The position numbers and the translations under genes are program-made. DNA of 64,000 bases. Source: Nocardia niigatensis NBRC 100131 (GTDB lineage Bacteria > Actinomycetota > Actinomycetes > Mycobacteriales > Mycobacteriaceae). The stretch covers positions 496,001 through 560,000 of the forward strand of contig NZ_BAGC01000043.1 of assembly GCF_000308655.1 (NCBI RefSeq), given 5' to 3'. Below are positions 34,341-43,204 of this stretch, one piece after another. Below the pieces are notes generated by a model, which was given only the letters and a program-made list of their open reading frames with translations, was not told where the DNA came from and searched no databases. Every line of letters begins with the position of its first letter. The stretch's first letter is position 1.

Positions 34341-36632
34341 ATGGGGCGTGGATTCGCCAGGACGAATCGGCGGACGGTACTGGGGTCGATGCTGGCCGCG
34401 GGCGCGGCCGGAGTGACCGGACTTCCGGAGGGCATGGCGGAGGCGCTGGCGGAACCGGGACGCTCCGGCTCCCTGGATCAGGTGCAGCACGTGGTGATCC
34501 TGATGCAGGAGAACCGCTCCTTCGATCACTACTTCGGAACCATGAGCGGCGTCCGCGGTTTCGGTGACAAGCGCGCCGTGCGACTGCCCGCCGGCGGCTA
34601 CGACCCGATTCTCCAGGCGGCCATGGACACCGCCCTCGCCGGCGGACCCGGCACCGATCTGGGCAGCGGGTCGGCGGGCACCGGCAGCGCCAGCGGCTCG
34701 GCGAGCGGTTCGGCCAGCGGATCCGGCAGCGGCAGCAGCAGCGGCTCGGCAGGCGGCGACACGCGGGACGCGTTCCATCAGCCGGATGCGTTCAGCAGCA
34801 CCGGATTCCTGCTCCCCTGGCATGTCGACACCACCCGGGTGGACGGCCAGGACATGGGCGATCTGGCGCACGACTGGAACACCACGCACATGGCGTGGGC
34901 CGACGGCGCCTACCACTCCTGGATCGCGGCCAAGTCCAAGATGACCATGGGCTACTTCACCGAGGCCGACATTCCGTTCCACCGCGCCCTGGCCTCCGCG
35001 TTCACCATCTGCGACCACTACTTCTGCTCGATCCAGGGACCCACCACCCCGAATCGCCTGTTCCACTGGACCGGCACCATCGACGCCGCCGGCCGGGCGG
35101 GCGGCCCCGCGGTGTCCAATCCCCCGGACTACCGGGCCGCCTACAACTGGACCACCTATCCGGAACGCCTGCAGCAGGCCGGGATCTCGTGGCAGGTGTA
35201 CGCCGACTCGCACAGCGGCGGCGACTTCCTCGCCGACTTCGGCGACAATCCGCTGTGGCTGTTCCGCGCCTACCACGACGCGGCCGCCTCCGCCGATCCC
35301 GCGGTCCGCCAGCTCGCCGACCGCGCCAAGGTGACCACCACCGGCATGACGCCCGCGCCCGCCGGGACCGACGGCACCAATGTGGATTTCGTACTGCAGC
35401 AGTTCATCTCCGACTGTGCCGCGGGCACGCTGCCGCAGGTGTCATGGGTGGTCGCGCCCGCCGGATACTCCGAGCACCCCGCCTACCGGCCTGCCGACGG
35501 CGCCGCCTACATCCAGCGCGTCCTGCAGGCGCTGTGGGACAACCCGAAACTGTGGGAGTCGACGGTCCTGCTCGTCAACTACGACGAGAACGACGGCTTC
35601 TTCGACCACGTGGTGCCGCCGACCGCGCCGCCCGGCACCCCCGACGAGATCCTGCCGTCGCTGGAGATCACCGGCACCGACCTGAATTCCGGCTCGGCGA
35701 CCCTCGGATTGGCCTCGGGCTCGGCGAGCATGGACACCCTGATCAGCCGGGCCGGGGCGCTGCTGGGCGGGCAGTCGCCGATCGGCCTGGGACCGCGGGT
35801 GCCGATGCTGGTCATCTCCCCTTGGAGCCGTGGCGGCTACGTCAATTCCCAAGTGTTCGACCACACCTCGGTGCTGCGGTTCCTGGAGCAGTGGACCGGT
35901 GTCGCCGAGCCGAACATCTCGGCCTGGCGCCGCGCCGTCTGCGGCGACCTCACCAGCTGCTTCGATTTCGGCAAGCGCGACACCAGCATTCCCACCCTGC
36001 CCGACGCCAATGCCGAGCGCGCCCGCGCGGCCGGTCAGAAGAACCTGCCCAAGCCCACCCCGCCTTCGCCTGCCGGGCAGCAGATGCCCGTCCAGGACGG
36101 GGGCCGGGCCAAGGCCCGCCCGCTGCCGTATCAGCCGGTCGCCTGGCTGGAGGTGTCCGGGTCGGCCGCGACGGTCAGATTCGGCAATCAGGGATCGGTC
36201 GCCATGCCGTTCCAAACCTTTGCCTACCACGACAATTCGATCCGTCAGACGGTGGTGGCGCCGGGCGGCACGGCCACGGAGCGATTCCAGATCGGCGGCT
36301 CCTACGACTTCGCGGTACACGCCCCCAACGGCTTTCTGGTCGAGGCGGCGGGCACCGGGGACACCGCGTCCCTCACCGCCACGGCCGCTATCGGTGGCAG
36401 CGCCGATCAGCCCACTTTCATTGTCACCGTGAGCAATTCCGGCAGCTCCGCGCTGACGATCCAGGTGAGTGGCGGCGCCAGCACCACCATCGACGCCGGA
36501 GCCAAGCGGGACATCACGGCTCCACTCGACCAGGGCTGGTACGACCTGACCCTCACGCTGTCCGGAAACACCAACTGGCGCAGGCACTTCGCCGGACATC
36601 TGGAGAACGGCCGCGTGAGCAGCACCGTCTGA
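34341..36632 (+). CDS. Tat-exported phospholipase C (phosphocholine-specific type)
   Basis: 763 residues from ATG 34341, preceded by GGAG at spacing seven; ATG 34323 is a weaker alternative. TNRRTVLGS followed by an Ala/Gly hydrophobic run is a Tat signal. The phosphoesterase domain shows QENRSFDHYFGTMSGVRGF near the start and NYDENDGFFDHVVPPTAPPG in the middle, both metal-site motifs of bacterial PLC/acid phosphatase AcpA-type enzymes, then PMLVISPWSRGGYVNSQVFDHTS. Two C-terminal DUF756-like beta domains (about 590-760) complete the PLC layout. It cleaves phospholipids outside the cell. An unusual Gly/Ser-only insertion of about 33 residues (107-139) lies inside the catalytic domain, and a second Gly/Ser/Ala-rich insertion follows LEITGTDL. 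PHO-like repeats upstream suggest induction by phosphate limitation. Confidence 0.93.
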   Translation: MGRGFARTNRRTVLGSMLAAGAAGVTGLPEGMAEALAEPGRSGSLDQVQHVVILMQENRSFDHYFGTMSGVRGFGDKRAVRLPAGGYDPILQAAMDTALAGGPGTDLGSGSAGTGSASGSASGSASGSGSGSSSGSAGGDTRDAFHQPDAFSSTGFLLPWHVDTTRVDGQDMGDLAHDWNTTHMAWADGAYHSWIAAKSKMTMGYFTEADIPFHRALASAFTICDHYFCSIQGPTTPNRLFHWTGTIDAAGRAGGPAVSNPPDYRAAYNWTTYPERLQQAGISWQVYADSHSGGDFLADFGDNPLWLFRAYHDAAASADPAVRQLADRAKVTTTGMTPAPAGTDGTNVDFVLQQFISDCAAGTLPQVSWVVAPAGYSEHPAYRPADGAAYIQRVLQALWDNPKLWESTVLLVNYDENDGFFDHVVPPTAPPGTPDEILPSLEITGTDLNSGSATLGLASGSASMDTLISRAGALLGGQSPIGLGPRVPMLVISPWSRGGYVNSQVFDHTSVLRFLEQWTGVAEPNISAWRRAVCGDLTSCFDFGKRDTSIPTLPDANAERARAAGQKNLPKPTPPSPAGQQMPVQDGGRAKARPLPYQPVAWLEVSGSAATVRFGNQGSVAMPFQTFAYHDNSIRQTVVAPGGTATERFQIGGSYDFAVHAPNGFLVEAAGTGDTASLTATAAIGGSADQPTFIVTVSNSGSSALTIQVSGGASTTIDAGAKRDITAPLDQGWYDLTLTLSGNTNWRRHFAGHLENGRVSSTV

Positions 36633-36642
36633 CCGGGACGAC

Positions 36643-36678
36643 CGGCTTGCGGGTCGGGGCTTCCGGATCCGCAAGCCG
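36643..36678. terminator. Bidirectional hairpin after phospholipase C
   Basis: CGGCTTGCGG (36643-36652) and CCGCAAGCCG (36669-36678) form a perfect 10-bp stem around a 16-base loop. It lies in the 49-base gap between convergent genes. Confidence 0.6.
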
Positions 36679-36681
36679 CCT

Positions 36682-37434
36682 TCAGGATTCGAAGGCGGCG
36701 GCGCGCCAGCCGGGCAGGGCGTCGGGAGTCGCGCGCAGGTACTTGAGGGACTGCTTCATGTACACGCGCGGGTTGGTGTCGAGGTGGGACGACCAGGCGG
36801 GCTTGGCATCGCCGCGCATGACGGTCCAGCAGGCCAGGGCGTAGCCGTACATGGGCTGGGAGAGGTAGCCCAGGCGCTGGGAGCGCCAGCCCCGGCTGTT
36901 CTGCGAGAACTGGAAGGCCGCATTGGCATTGAAGACGCCGAGGCCCAGGTAGACGGTGGCCAGGTCGGTGAGCTGCTCGCCGTCGTGGCGCTCGGGCGCG
37001 ATGCGTTCCTCGCCGAGCAGGCGTTCGTGGGCCAGTTCGTGGGCGACGGTCGCCACCAGGGTGATCGGTGAGCGCAGGCGGGCCAGTTCGAGCGACACCA
37101 CCGCGCGGCCGTGTTCGAGCCGATAGTGCCCGGCCTCACCGCGCGACGCGCCCTCCAGGTGCATGAGCTGGTCAGGTGGGACGGCGGCGGCCGAATCCAG
37201 TTCCACGACAATGCGATCCCGGCCCACGCCCATGTAACGGGCTACCCGCTCCACGACGGAGAGCACCTGCGGCGCGGTCCCCGTGTAGGTATCGGGGAAG
37301 TAGTCGGAGGTCGGGAGGATGACGGGTGTGCGCAACGTCCTGGTGCCGAATTGGGTGGCGCACCAGGACAGCATCTCCTCGACCCAGAGCCGTTCCACCT
37401 CCCCCACCGGGCAGCGCGGCCTGAAGAAACCCAT
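36682..37434 (-). CDS. Putative zinc metallopeptidase-like protein (HExxH)
   Basis: 250 residues, no signal peptide. VATVAHELAHERLL gives an HExxH motif (H132, E133, H136), and the following HDGEQLTDLATVY supplies acidic candidates (E153, D157) for the third zinc ligand. This layout resembles small cytoplasmic minigluzincin-like proteins, but I cannot name a family. The start ATG lies six bases after the stop of the upstream membrane protein, so the two form an operon. The partner, a lipase-maturation-factor-like protein, suggests a joint role in membrane protein or exported enzyme quality control. Whether it is an active protease cannot be judged from sequence alone. Confidence 0.7.
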   Translation of the reverse strand: MGFFRPRCPVGEVERLWVEEMLSWCATQFGTRTLRTPVILPTSDYFPDTYTGTAPQVLSVVERVARYMGVGRDRIVVELDSAAAVPPDQLMHLEGASRGEAGHYRLEHGRAVVSLELARLRSPITLVATVAHELAHERLLGEERIAPERHDGEQLTDLATVYLGLGVFNANAAFQFSQNSRGWRSQRLGYLSQPMYGYALACWTVMRGDAKPAWSSHLDTNPRVYMKQSLKYLRATPDALPGWRAAAFES

Positions 37435-37440
37435 GCCGCA

Positions 37441-38889
37441 TTATGTCCGTGTCACGCGCGAGATGCGCGGCGACGCCGTCGGCCGCGCGAACTCGCCGAC
37501 CAGGGTGCGCTCCCACCAGGCATGAGTGGCGAGCAGCTGCCGGGCGCTGGTGAAGCGGTACTCGTAGAGGCGGGCGCGGACATAGCGGGGCGGGGCGTCC
37601 GGGAAGGGGTTGCGGCGCAGCAGGCGCAGGGTGGCGGGATCGTTGCGCAGCAGGCGGTAGAGGAAGCCGGCGAACCATGGCCGCGCGTAGGCGGGTGAGT
37701 GCGCCGCGAACCACATCAGCCAGTCCAGGCGCAGGTGGTACGGGGCCCACTGGCGCGGCAGCCGGCGCGGGTCACCGGGCTTGCCCTTGAATTCGTATTC
37801 GTGCCAATGGGTGTGGGCGGTGAGCACGGCTTCCTCCGTGCCCTCGACGACCACCTCGTAGCGGACGCGGTCGACCACACCGAACGCGCCGAATGTATTG
37901 ATGAGGTGGAAAGGATTGTAGGACTGGTTCATTCGCTGATGACTCGACAGCATATTGCGGACCGGCAGATAGCTGAGCGCCACGGTCGCGACCGCGAAGA
38001 CGAACACCGCGAGTGTGAACCAGAGCGGCGAATCCGCTAGCGCGGGTGCCGCGGGAGCCGGGAGCACCGCTGCCACGGCCGAATCGGAGACGGCGGCCCA
38101 GGCGAGCACGATGACCAGCCAGTTGAGCCAGGCGAAATTGCCCGACACCACCAGCCACAACTGCGTGACGATGATGATCCCGGCGGCCACGCTGGCGACC
38201 GGCTGCGGCGCGAAGAGGCCGAAGGGCACCACCAGCTGCGCCACATGATTGGCCCCCGCCTCGATCCGGTGCAGCGGCCGCGGCAGCCGGTGGAAGAACC
38301 AGCTCAGCGGGCCCGGCATGGGCTGGGTCTCGTGGTGGTAGTAGAGGCAGGTCAGATCGCGCCAGCACTGATCGCCCCGCAGTTTGATCAAACCCGCTCC
38401 GAACTCCACCCGGAACACCAGCCACCGCGCCAGCCACACCGTCAGCACCGGCGGGGCCACCTGGTCGTTGCCGAGGAACACGATCAGGAAACCGGCCTCC
38501 AGCAGCAGCGACTCCCACCCGAACGAGTACCAGATCTGCCCCACGTTGACGATCGACAGGTAGAGCACCCACACCAGCAGCCATACTCCCGCGGCCGCCC
38601 ACAGCGGCAGCAGATCCCCGACCCCGCCCACGAGGGCCGCCGACACCGCGGCCCCGCACCAGGCCACCGCCGCGAAGAACCGGTCGGAGTAGTGGAATTG
38701 GAAGACGCTCGGCGCCGCCCGGAACGGCCGCAGCGCCACGAATCGTGGCACCGGCAGCATGCCGTGCTCCCCGATCAGCGCCCGGAACTGCAGGGCAGCC
38801 GACACGAACGCGATGACATAGACGGCCGCGATCCCGCGCTCGATCATCTGCCGCGCGAACCAGTATTCCGGTGCGACGAACCACTCCAT
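37441..38889 (-). CDS. Lipase maturation factor (LMF1)-like membrane protein
   Basis: 482 residues with about eight to nine hydrophobic helices in the first 320, then a soluble C-terminal part. The blocks GWESLLLEAGFLIVFLG, RVEFGAGLIKLRGDQCWRDL and YYHHETQPMPGPLSWFFHRLP are the ones I associate with the LMF1 family (vertebrate ER chaperones for lipoprotein lipase and their bacterial relatives). The bacterial function is unknown; roles in folding exported lipases or in vitamin-K-carboxylase/HTTM-like chemistry have been considered for related folds. It is the first gene of a two-gene operon with the HExxH protein and is divergent from a sensor kinase across a repeat-rich 356-base region. Confidence 0.85.
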   Translation of the reverse strand: MEWFVAPEYWFARQMIERGIAAVYVIAFVSAALQFRALIGEHGMLPVPRFVALRPFRAAPSVFQFHYSDRFFAAVAWCGAAVSAALVGGVGDLLPLWAAAGVWLLVWVLYLSIVNVGQIWYSFGWESLLLEAGFLIVFLGNDQVAPPVLTVWLARWLVFRVEFGAGLIKLRGDQCWRDLTCLYYHHETQPMPGPLSWFFHRLPRPLHRIEAGANHVAQLVVPFGLFAPQPVASVAAGIIIVTQLWLVVSGNFAWLNWLVIVLAWAAVSDSAVAAVLPAPAAPALADSPLWFTLAVFVFAVATVALSYLPVRNMLSSHQRMNQSYNPFHLINTFGAFGVVDRVRYEVVVEGTEEAVLTAHTHWHEYEFKGKPGDPRRLPRQWAPYHLRLDWLMWFAAHSPAYARPWFAGFLYRLLRNDPATLRLLRRNPFPDAPPRYVRARLYEYRFTSARQLLATHAWWERTLVGEFARPTASPRISRVTRT

Positions 38890-38947
38890 CCCGCGCCTCC
38901 TGCGCCGGGCCGTGTCATCTCTCGGCTCGCTACCCGTTCACTCCGAA

Positions 38948-39001
38948 GCCTACTCACAGAAGATCGCCTGATCACGGGAGATTGCCTACTCACCGGCAAT
39001 T
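38948..39001. repeat. Three tandem imperfect 18-bp repeats
   Basis: Units GCCTACTCACAGAAGATC (38948), GCCTGATCACGGGAGATT (38966) and GCCTACTCACCGGCAATT (38984) follow one another without gaps; the first ten bases (GCCTNNTCAC) are best conserved. A regularly spaced array this close to the LMF1-like gene's start (38889) is likely to bind a regulator. Confidence 0.6.
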
Positions 39002-39033
39002 GCCACCAGCCCCGGGCGAATTCGGGCGGGCTG

Positions 39034-39093
39034 GTCACCGATCGCCGATCGGTGACCCGGCGGCCGTTGACTCCCCGCCCGCCAACGGCCGCG
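39034..39093. promoter_or_regulatory. Two strong inverted repeats in the LMF1/kinase divergent region
   Basis: GGTCACCGATC (39034-39044) and GATCGGTGACC (39048-39058) form a perfect 11-bp palindrome with a 3-base centre. Immediately after, GCGGCCGTTG and CAACGGCCGC (about 39061-39093) form a 10-bp stem with a 13-base loop. Either could be an operator for the divergent genes. No gene is present in the 356 bases 38890-39245. Confidence 0.5.
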
Positions 39094-39245
39094 GGCGCAG
39101 CAGCGGCGCGGGCCGGACCCGCGCACCCCTCTGCACCGTTCACTTTTCCCCAGTCGGGCGGGTCTGTCTGTCGGACGTTCGACGGACACCGGGGCGGCCG
39201 CGGGGATGCCATGCTGGTTCGAATCCGGTTCGGTACCGTGACCGG

Positions 39246-41534
39246 GTGCTGCGCGAAGCCGACCCGACCCACGCCGCGGTCGCGCAGGAGGCGACGTGGC
39301 TGGCCATCCGGTTCCGGCACGCCGCCTGTCTGCTGCTCACCGTGGTGCATCTGGTCAGCGGGTCCGTCGATCCGGGCGCTGGGCGCACGGTCACCGTCCT
39401 GCTGGCGATGTGGTCCGCGGGCCGGCTGTGGGGGCGGCGTCTGGGGCCGTGGTGGACCGCGGCCGATGTCGCGGTGGTGGCGATCTACCTGCTCGGCACG
39501 GTCAGTGTGGCCGCGTCCGGCGTCGGCACCGGAGACCTCATCGATGTGAAGGTCGTGGCGGCAACGGTGATCTCCGTGGGAATCGCTGAGCGAGTGCGAA
39601 TATCGGCGGCGGTGACCGTGCTGGTCCTCGCGCTGCTCTACTGGGCCAATCGCAGTACACCGGGTCTCACGCCGTGGCGTTTCCTGTCCGATCTGGCCGT
39701 CGCCTACCTGGTGGTGGAATGGCTGCTGGCGGTGGGGGTGCGCCGGGTGGTGCTGCGCGCGGCCACCGTGCACGACCACACCGTGACCGCGGCCGCCGAC
39801 TCCCGCATCGCCGGCGAGGTCGCGGCCGCCCGCCGGCGCTACGAGCATGAGCAGTGGGCGGTCATGCACGACACCGCGGCGGCCACCCTGCTGATGGTCG
39901 GCCAGGGCGCGGCCGGCGATCGCGAGCGCATCGCCCGGCAGGCCGCCCGGGACCTCACCGTGCTGGAGTCGGGAATCCCGCTGCCGGGCGACGATACCCC
40001 GGCCGATCTGTCGGAACTGTTGCGCGAGTTGAGCGCCGAATGCTCGGCCCCGGTCACGCTGCGCACCCCCGGCCCGCTGCCGATCCGGCGGGCGCTGGCG
40101 TGGACGGTGACCGCGGCCGCGCGGGAGGCGCTCACCAATATCGACCGGCACGCGCACGCCTCGCACGTGGTGATCAGCGCCGGTCCCGGGACGCTGCTGA
40201 TCAGCGACGACGGCGTCGGATTCGACGATGTGCCCGGCGAGGACCGTTACGGCGTCCGGCATTCGATCATCGAGCGCCTGCGGGCCGTGGGCGGCGACGC
40301 CGAGGTCACCGGCACCCCCGGGCGCGGCACCGAGGTCCGGCTGCGCTGGCCGGTCGCGACACCGTCCGCGCCCGAGGATCCTTCCTTCGGCGCGCCGGCG
40401 GCCGCGGCCGGAATCGACCGGCTCGGGCGCAGTTTCGGGTACGGCATGGTGGGCATCGCCGTCGCCGACACCCTGCTGCAATCGACGCTCACCGACGCGG
40501 TGGCCACGCCCCCGGCGGCGGTGAACGCGCTGCTCGTCGCCGTGAACGTGGTCTGCGCGCTGGCGGCGCTGATCCCGCGCCGCCGCGAATCGGTGACCCT
40601 CGCCCTCATGGGTGTGGCCGTCGCGGCCTCGCTGCTGCTCACCACGCTGCTGCCGCCGGATGATGTACTGGCGGGCGCGAATTGGTCGATCGGCGCGTCC
40701 GGCTGGGCGGTGGTGGCGCTGGGCTTCCGGCTGCCGCCGCGACTGTCGCTGTCCGCGTTGAGCGCGTGGTGGGTCCTGGTGTGCGCGCTGGTGCTGACCA
40801 GGTCGCCGAGCGCGGACACCCTCACGGTGCTGGGGTATCACACCGCGGCCATCTTCTTCCTGCAGATGCTCACCGCCTGGTTCGCCGCCACTTTCGACCG
40901 GGCCGCGCGGCAGGCCGCCGCCCTGCATCGGGAACGCCTGCGGCACCGCACCGCCGACGCGGTCGGGCGGATGACCGAGCAGGAGTGCCTGCGCCGCTAT
41001 CGCGAACTACTGACCGAATTCACCCCGCTGCTGGCGGGTCTCGCCGACAGCACCCTGGATCCCGGCGACCCGGCCGTCCAGGCCGCCGCCCGCACCGAGT
41101 ACGCGCGCCTGCGCCGCCTGTTCACCCAGCAGGACGGTCTCGGCCACCCGCTGCTGTCGGACCTGCGCACCGGCATCGACGCGGCCGAACGGCGCGGGGT
41201 GGCGGTCACCGTCGAGGCGGACGTCGATTTCCGCCGCGCCGCCGACCCCGCCGGTCGCGAACTGCCCGACGCGGTCCGGGGCCATCTGGTGGCCGCGACC
41301 CGGATCATGCTGGACGCCAGCCGTTCCCGGGCCCGGGTGGTCGTCACCGCGGACGCCGCGGGCTGTACGGTGAGCGCGCTGGGCGACTGCCCGGCCGAGA
41401 CGCTGGACCGCCTCTCCAGGCTGTCCGGCACCGCCCTGGACGCCGCCGGGGCGGTGCACACCGAGGTGGTCACCGCGGGCGAACTGCTCTGGGCGCGGCT
41501 GCATCACCGTTTCCAGGTCGAGGGAGCCCGATGA
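39246..41534 (+). CDS. Membrane sensor histidine kinase with second, degenerate kinase-like half
   Basis: 762 residues from GTG 39246; the long open frame upstream is non-coding, and no good ribosome binding site is visible. First half: about five membrane helices (20-165), a NarL-type dimerisation helix with the phospho-acceptor H208 (MHDTAAATL), then a HATPase domain with N-box EALTNIDRHAHA and G-boxes DDGVGF and GTEVRL (ending near 375). Second half: another set of about five helices (395-545), a helical segment containing LHRERLRHRTADAVGRM, and a region resembling a HATPase that lacks the N-box and glycine boxes. It forms an operon with the response regulator (ATGA overlap). The duplicated layout suggests an ancient kinase-kinase fusion in which the second copy became a sensory or regulatory module. 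Signal unknown. Confidence 0.85.
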   Translation: MLREADPTHAAVAQEATWLAIRFRHAACLLLTVVHLVSGSVDPGAGRTVTVLLAMWSAGRLWGRRLGPWWTAADVAVVAIYLLGTVSVAASGVGTGDLIDVKVVAATVISVGIAERVRISAAVTVLVLALLYWANRSTPGLTPWRFLSDLAVAYLVVEWLLAVGVRRVVLRAATVHDHTVTAAADSRIAGEVAAARRRYEHEQWAVMHDTAAATLLMVGQGAAGDRERIARQAARDLTVLESGIPLPGDDTPADLSELLRELSAECSAPVTLRTPGPLPIRRALAWTVTAAAREALTNIDRHAHASHVVISAGPGTLLISDDGVGFDDVPGEDRYGVRHSIIERLRAVGGDAEVTGTPGRGTEVRLRWPVATPSAPEDPSFGAPAAAAGIDRLGRSFGYGMVGIAVADTLLQSTLTDAVATPPAAVNALLVAVNVVCALAALIPRRRESVTLALMGVAVAASLLLTTLLPPDDVLAGANWSIGASGWAVVALGFRLPPRLSLSALSAWWVLVCALVLTRSPSADTLTVLGYHTAAIFFLQMLTAWFAATFDRAARQAAALHRERLRHRTADAVGRMTEQECLRRYRELLTEFTPLLAGLADSTLDPGDPAVQAAARTEYARLRRLFTQQDGLGHPLLSDLRTGIDAAERRGVAVTVEADVDFRRAADPAGRELPDAVRGHLVAATRIMLDASRSRARVVVTADAAGCTVSALGDCPAETLDRLSRLSGTALDAAGAVHTEVVTAGELLWARLHHRFQVEGAR

Positions 41535-42178
41535 TCCGCATCGCCATTGTCGACGACCATCCGCTGATCCGCGACGGGGTGCGCGGCTGGTGCGCCGCGG
41601 CCGAGCCGCGCATCGAGGTGGCCGCCGACCATCCGGACCCGGCGTCCTTCCTGGCCGCCGTCGGACCGGACCGCGGCGACCTGGACGCTCTCGTGCTGGA
41701 TCTCCAATTCGACCAGCGCGCACCGGATCTGAGCGCGCTGGGCACCATCTGCGCGCGCGGGCACCGGGTGGTGGTCTACTCCCAGTACACCGAACCCCAC
41801 CTGGTCCGGGACTGCCTGGATCTGGGCGCGGTCACCTATCTGTCGAAAACCGAAGGGCGCGAACACCTCATCGCCGCCCTGCACGCCGCCGCCGAGGTGC
41901 GGCCCTATCTGAGCCCGACCATGGCCCGGGCCATGAGCTCGGACGGCGACGACCGGCCGCGACTGTCGAGCCGGGAGCGCGAGGTGCTGCTGGCCTGGTT
42001 CCAGACCGAGTCCAAAGCCCTTGTCGCCCAGCAGCTCTACATCACGGTCGGCACGGTGAACACCTACCTGGAACGCATCCGCGCCAAGTACGCGGCGGTG
42101 GGGCGTTCGGCCCCGACCAAGGCGGCGCTGGTGGCGCGGGCCATCCGCGACGGCCTGATCACCACCGACGAGCTCTAG
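41531..42178 (+). CDS. NarL/LuxR-family response regulator
   Basis: 215 residues; the ATG overlaps the kinase stop (ATGA 41531-41534) with GAGGGAG upstream. The receiver domain (1-120) has DDH at 8-10, the phosphorylated aspartate D57 in LVLDLQF and a Lys in SKTEGRE. The LuxR-type helix-turn-helix is at 150-210 (LSSREREVLLAWF, then TVGTVNTYLERIRAKY). It is the cognate regulator of the kinase; target genes are not evident, though the repeat arrays at 38948-39093 in the same locus are candidates. The 3' end overlaps the convergent LigD-like gene by four bases. Confidence 0.95.
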   Translation: MIRIAIVDDHPLIRDGVRGWCAAAEPRIEVAADHPDPASFLAAVGPDRGDLDALVLDLQFDQRAPDLSALGTICARGHRVVVYSQYTEPHLVRDCLDLGAVTYLSKTEGREHLIAALHAAAEVRPYLSPTMARAMSSDGDDRPRLSSREREVLLAWFQTESKALVAQQLYITVGTVNTYLERIRAKYAAVGRSAPTKAALVARAIRDGLITTDEL

Positions 42179-43170
42179 TCGCCGTCGTCCTCGTCCAGGT
42201 CGACGGCGATCTTGTCGCGGTCGGCCCACACCAGCAGCGGTTCGATGTCGAAGACCGCCTCGTCGATGCCGGCGTGCAGGTCGCCGAGTTCGGCGTAGCG
42301 GGCGGGCACGGTCTTCATGGTGAAGTCGCCGGGGTGGATCTCGGGGATCTCGTTCCAGCGCACCGGAGTCGACACCGTCGCCTCGGGCACGCCGCGCACC
42401 GAGTAGGCGGCCGCGATGGTGTGGTCGCGGGCGTTCTGGTTGTAGTCCACGAACAGCTGCGCCGGATCGCGGTCCTTGCGCCACCAGGCGGTGGTGACAT
42501 CGGCGGGCGCGCGCCGCTCCACCTCGCGCGCGAAGGCCAGCGCCGCCCGGCGCACCTCCTGGAAGCCGAAGCGGGGCGCGATGCGCACGTAGACGTGCAA
42601 TCCCTTGCCGCCGGATGTCTTCGGCCAGCCGACGGCGCCGAGCTCGTCGAGCACCTCGTGCACCACCCCCGCGACCTGTTGCACCCGCGACCACGGGCAG
42701 TCCGGCATGGGGTCGAGATCGATGCGCCATTCGTCGGGCAGCTCCGTGGCGAAGCGGCGCGAGTTCCAGGGGTGGAACTCGACCGTCGACATCTGCACCG
42801 CCCAGATCACATCGGCGAGCTTGTCGACGCAGAGTTCGTCGGCGGTGCGGCCGTAGCGCGGAAAGTACAGCTGGACGGTCGGAATCCAGTCGGGCGCGCC
42901 GCCGGGCAGGCGCTTCTGGTGGACCTTGCCGCCGGACAGGCCCTTCGGGAAGCGGTGCAGCATGCACGGCCGGTCCCGCAGCGCGTTGACGATCCCGTCG
43001 CCCACGCTCAGGTAGTACTGCACCAGGTCGAGCTTGGTCGCCCCGGTTTCGGGGAAGTACACCCGATCCGGATTCGACACGCGCACCGTGTGTTCGCCGA
43101 CCGGCACCTCGATCGCCGGCCCGGCTGACTTGCTGGCCACCCGTCCGACGGTAACCGGCGTTCCGGTCAT
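42175..43170 (-). CDS. LigD-type primase/polymerase domain protein, stand-alone
   Basis: 331 residues corresponding to the polymerase (PolDom) part of actinobacterial LigD. The catalytic metal aspartates are D151 and D153 in WRIDLDPMP, with the later DYNQN region giving the third; SGGKGLHVYVR is the nucleotide-binding block. In mycobacteria the LigD polymerase adds ribonucleotides or deoxynucleotides during non-homologous end joining, and stand-alone paralogues (PolD1/PolD2 type) assist gap filling. Neither ligase nor nuclease domains nor Ku are present here, so this is a paralogue of that kind. The ATG at 43170 lies 31 bases from the KstR-like site that also precedes the divergent flavoprotein. 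Confidence 0.92.
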   Translation of the reverse strand: MTGTPVTVGRVASKSAGPAIEVPVGEHTVRVSNPDRVYFPETGATKLDLVQYYLSVGDGIVNALRDRPCMLHRFPKGLSGGKVHQKRLPGGAPDWIPTVQLYFPRYGRTADELCVDKLADVIWAVQMSTVEFHPWNSRRFATELPDEWRIDLDPMPDCPWSRVQQVAGVVHEVLDELGAVGWPKTSGGKGLHVYVRIAPRFGFQEVRRAALAFAREVERRAPADVTTAWWRKDRDPAQLFVDYNQNARDHTIAAAYSVRGVPEATVSTPVRWNEIPEIHPGDFTMKTVPARYAELGDLHAGIDEAVFDIEPLLVWADRDKIAVDLDEDDGD

Positions 43171-43204
43171 CCGCGAACGGCTCGCCGCGAACCACGCACC
43201 GAAC

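Noticed and set aside
38871..39245. 125-residue N-terminal extension of the histidine kinase
   Set aside because: It would run through the tandem repeats and palindromes and overlap the divergent gene's start; its composition is Arg/Pro-rich and not kinase-like.
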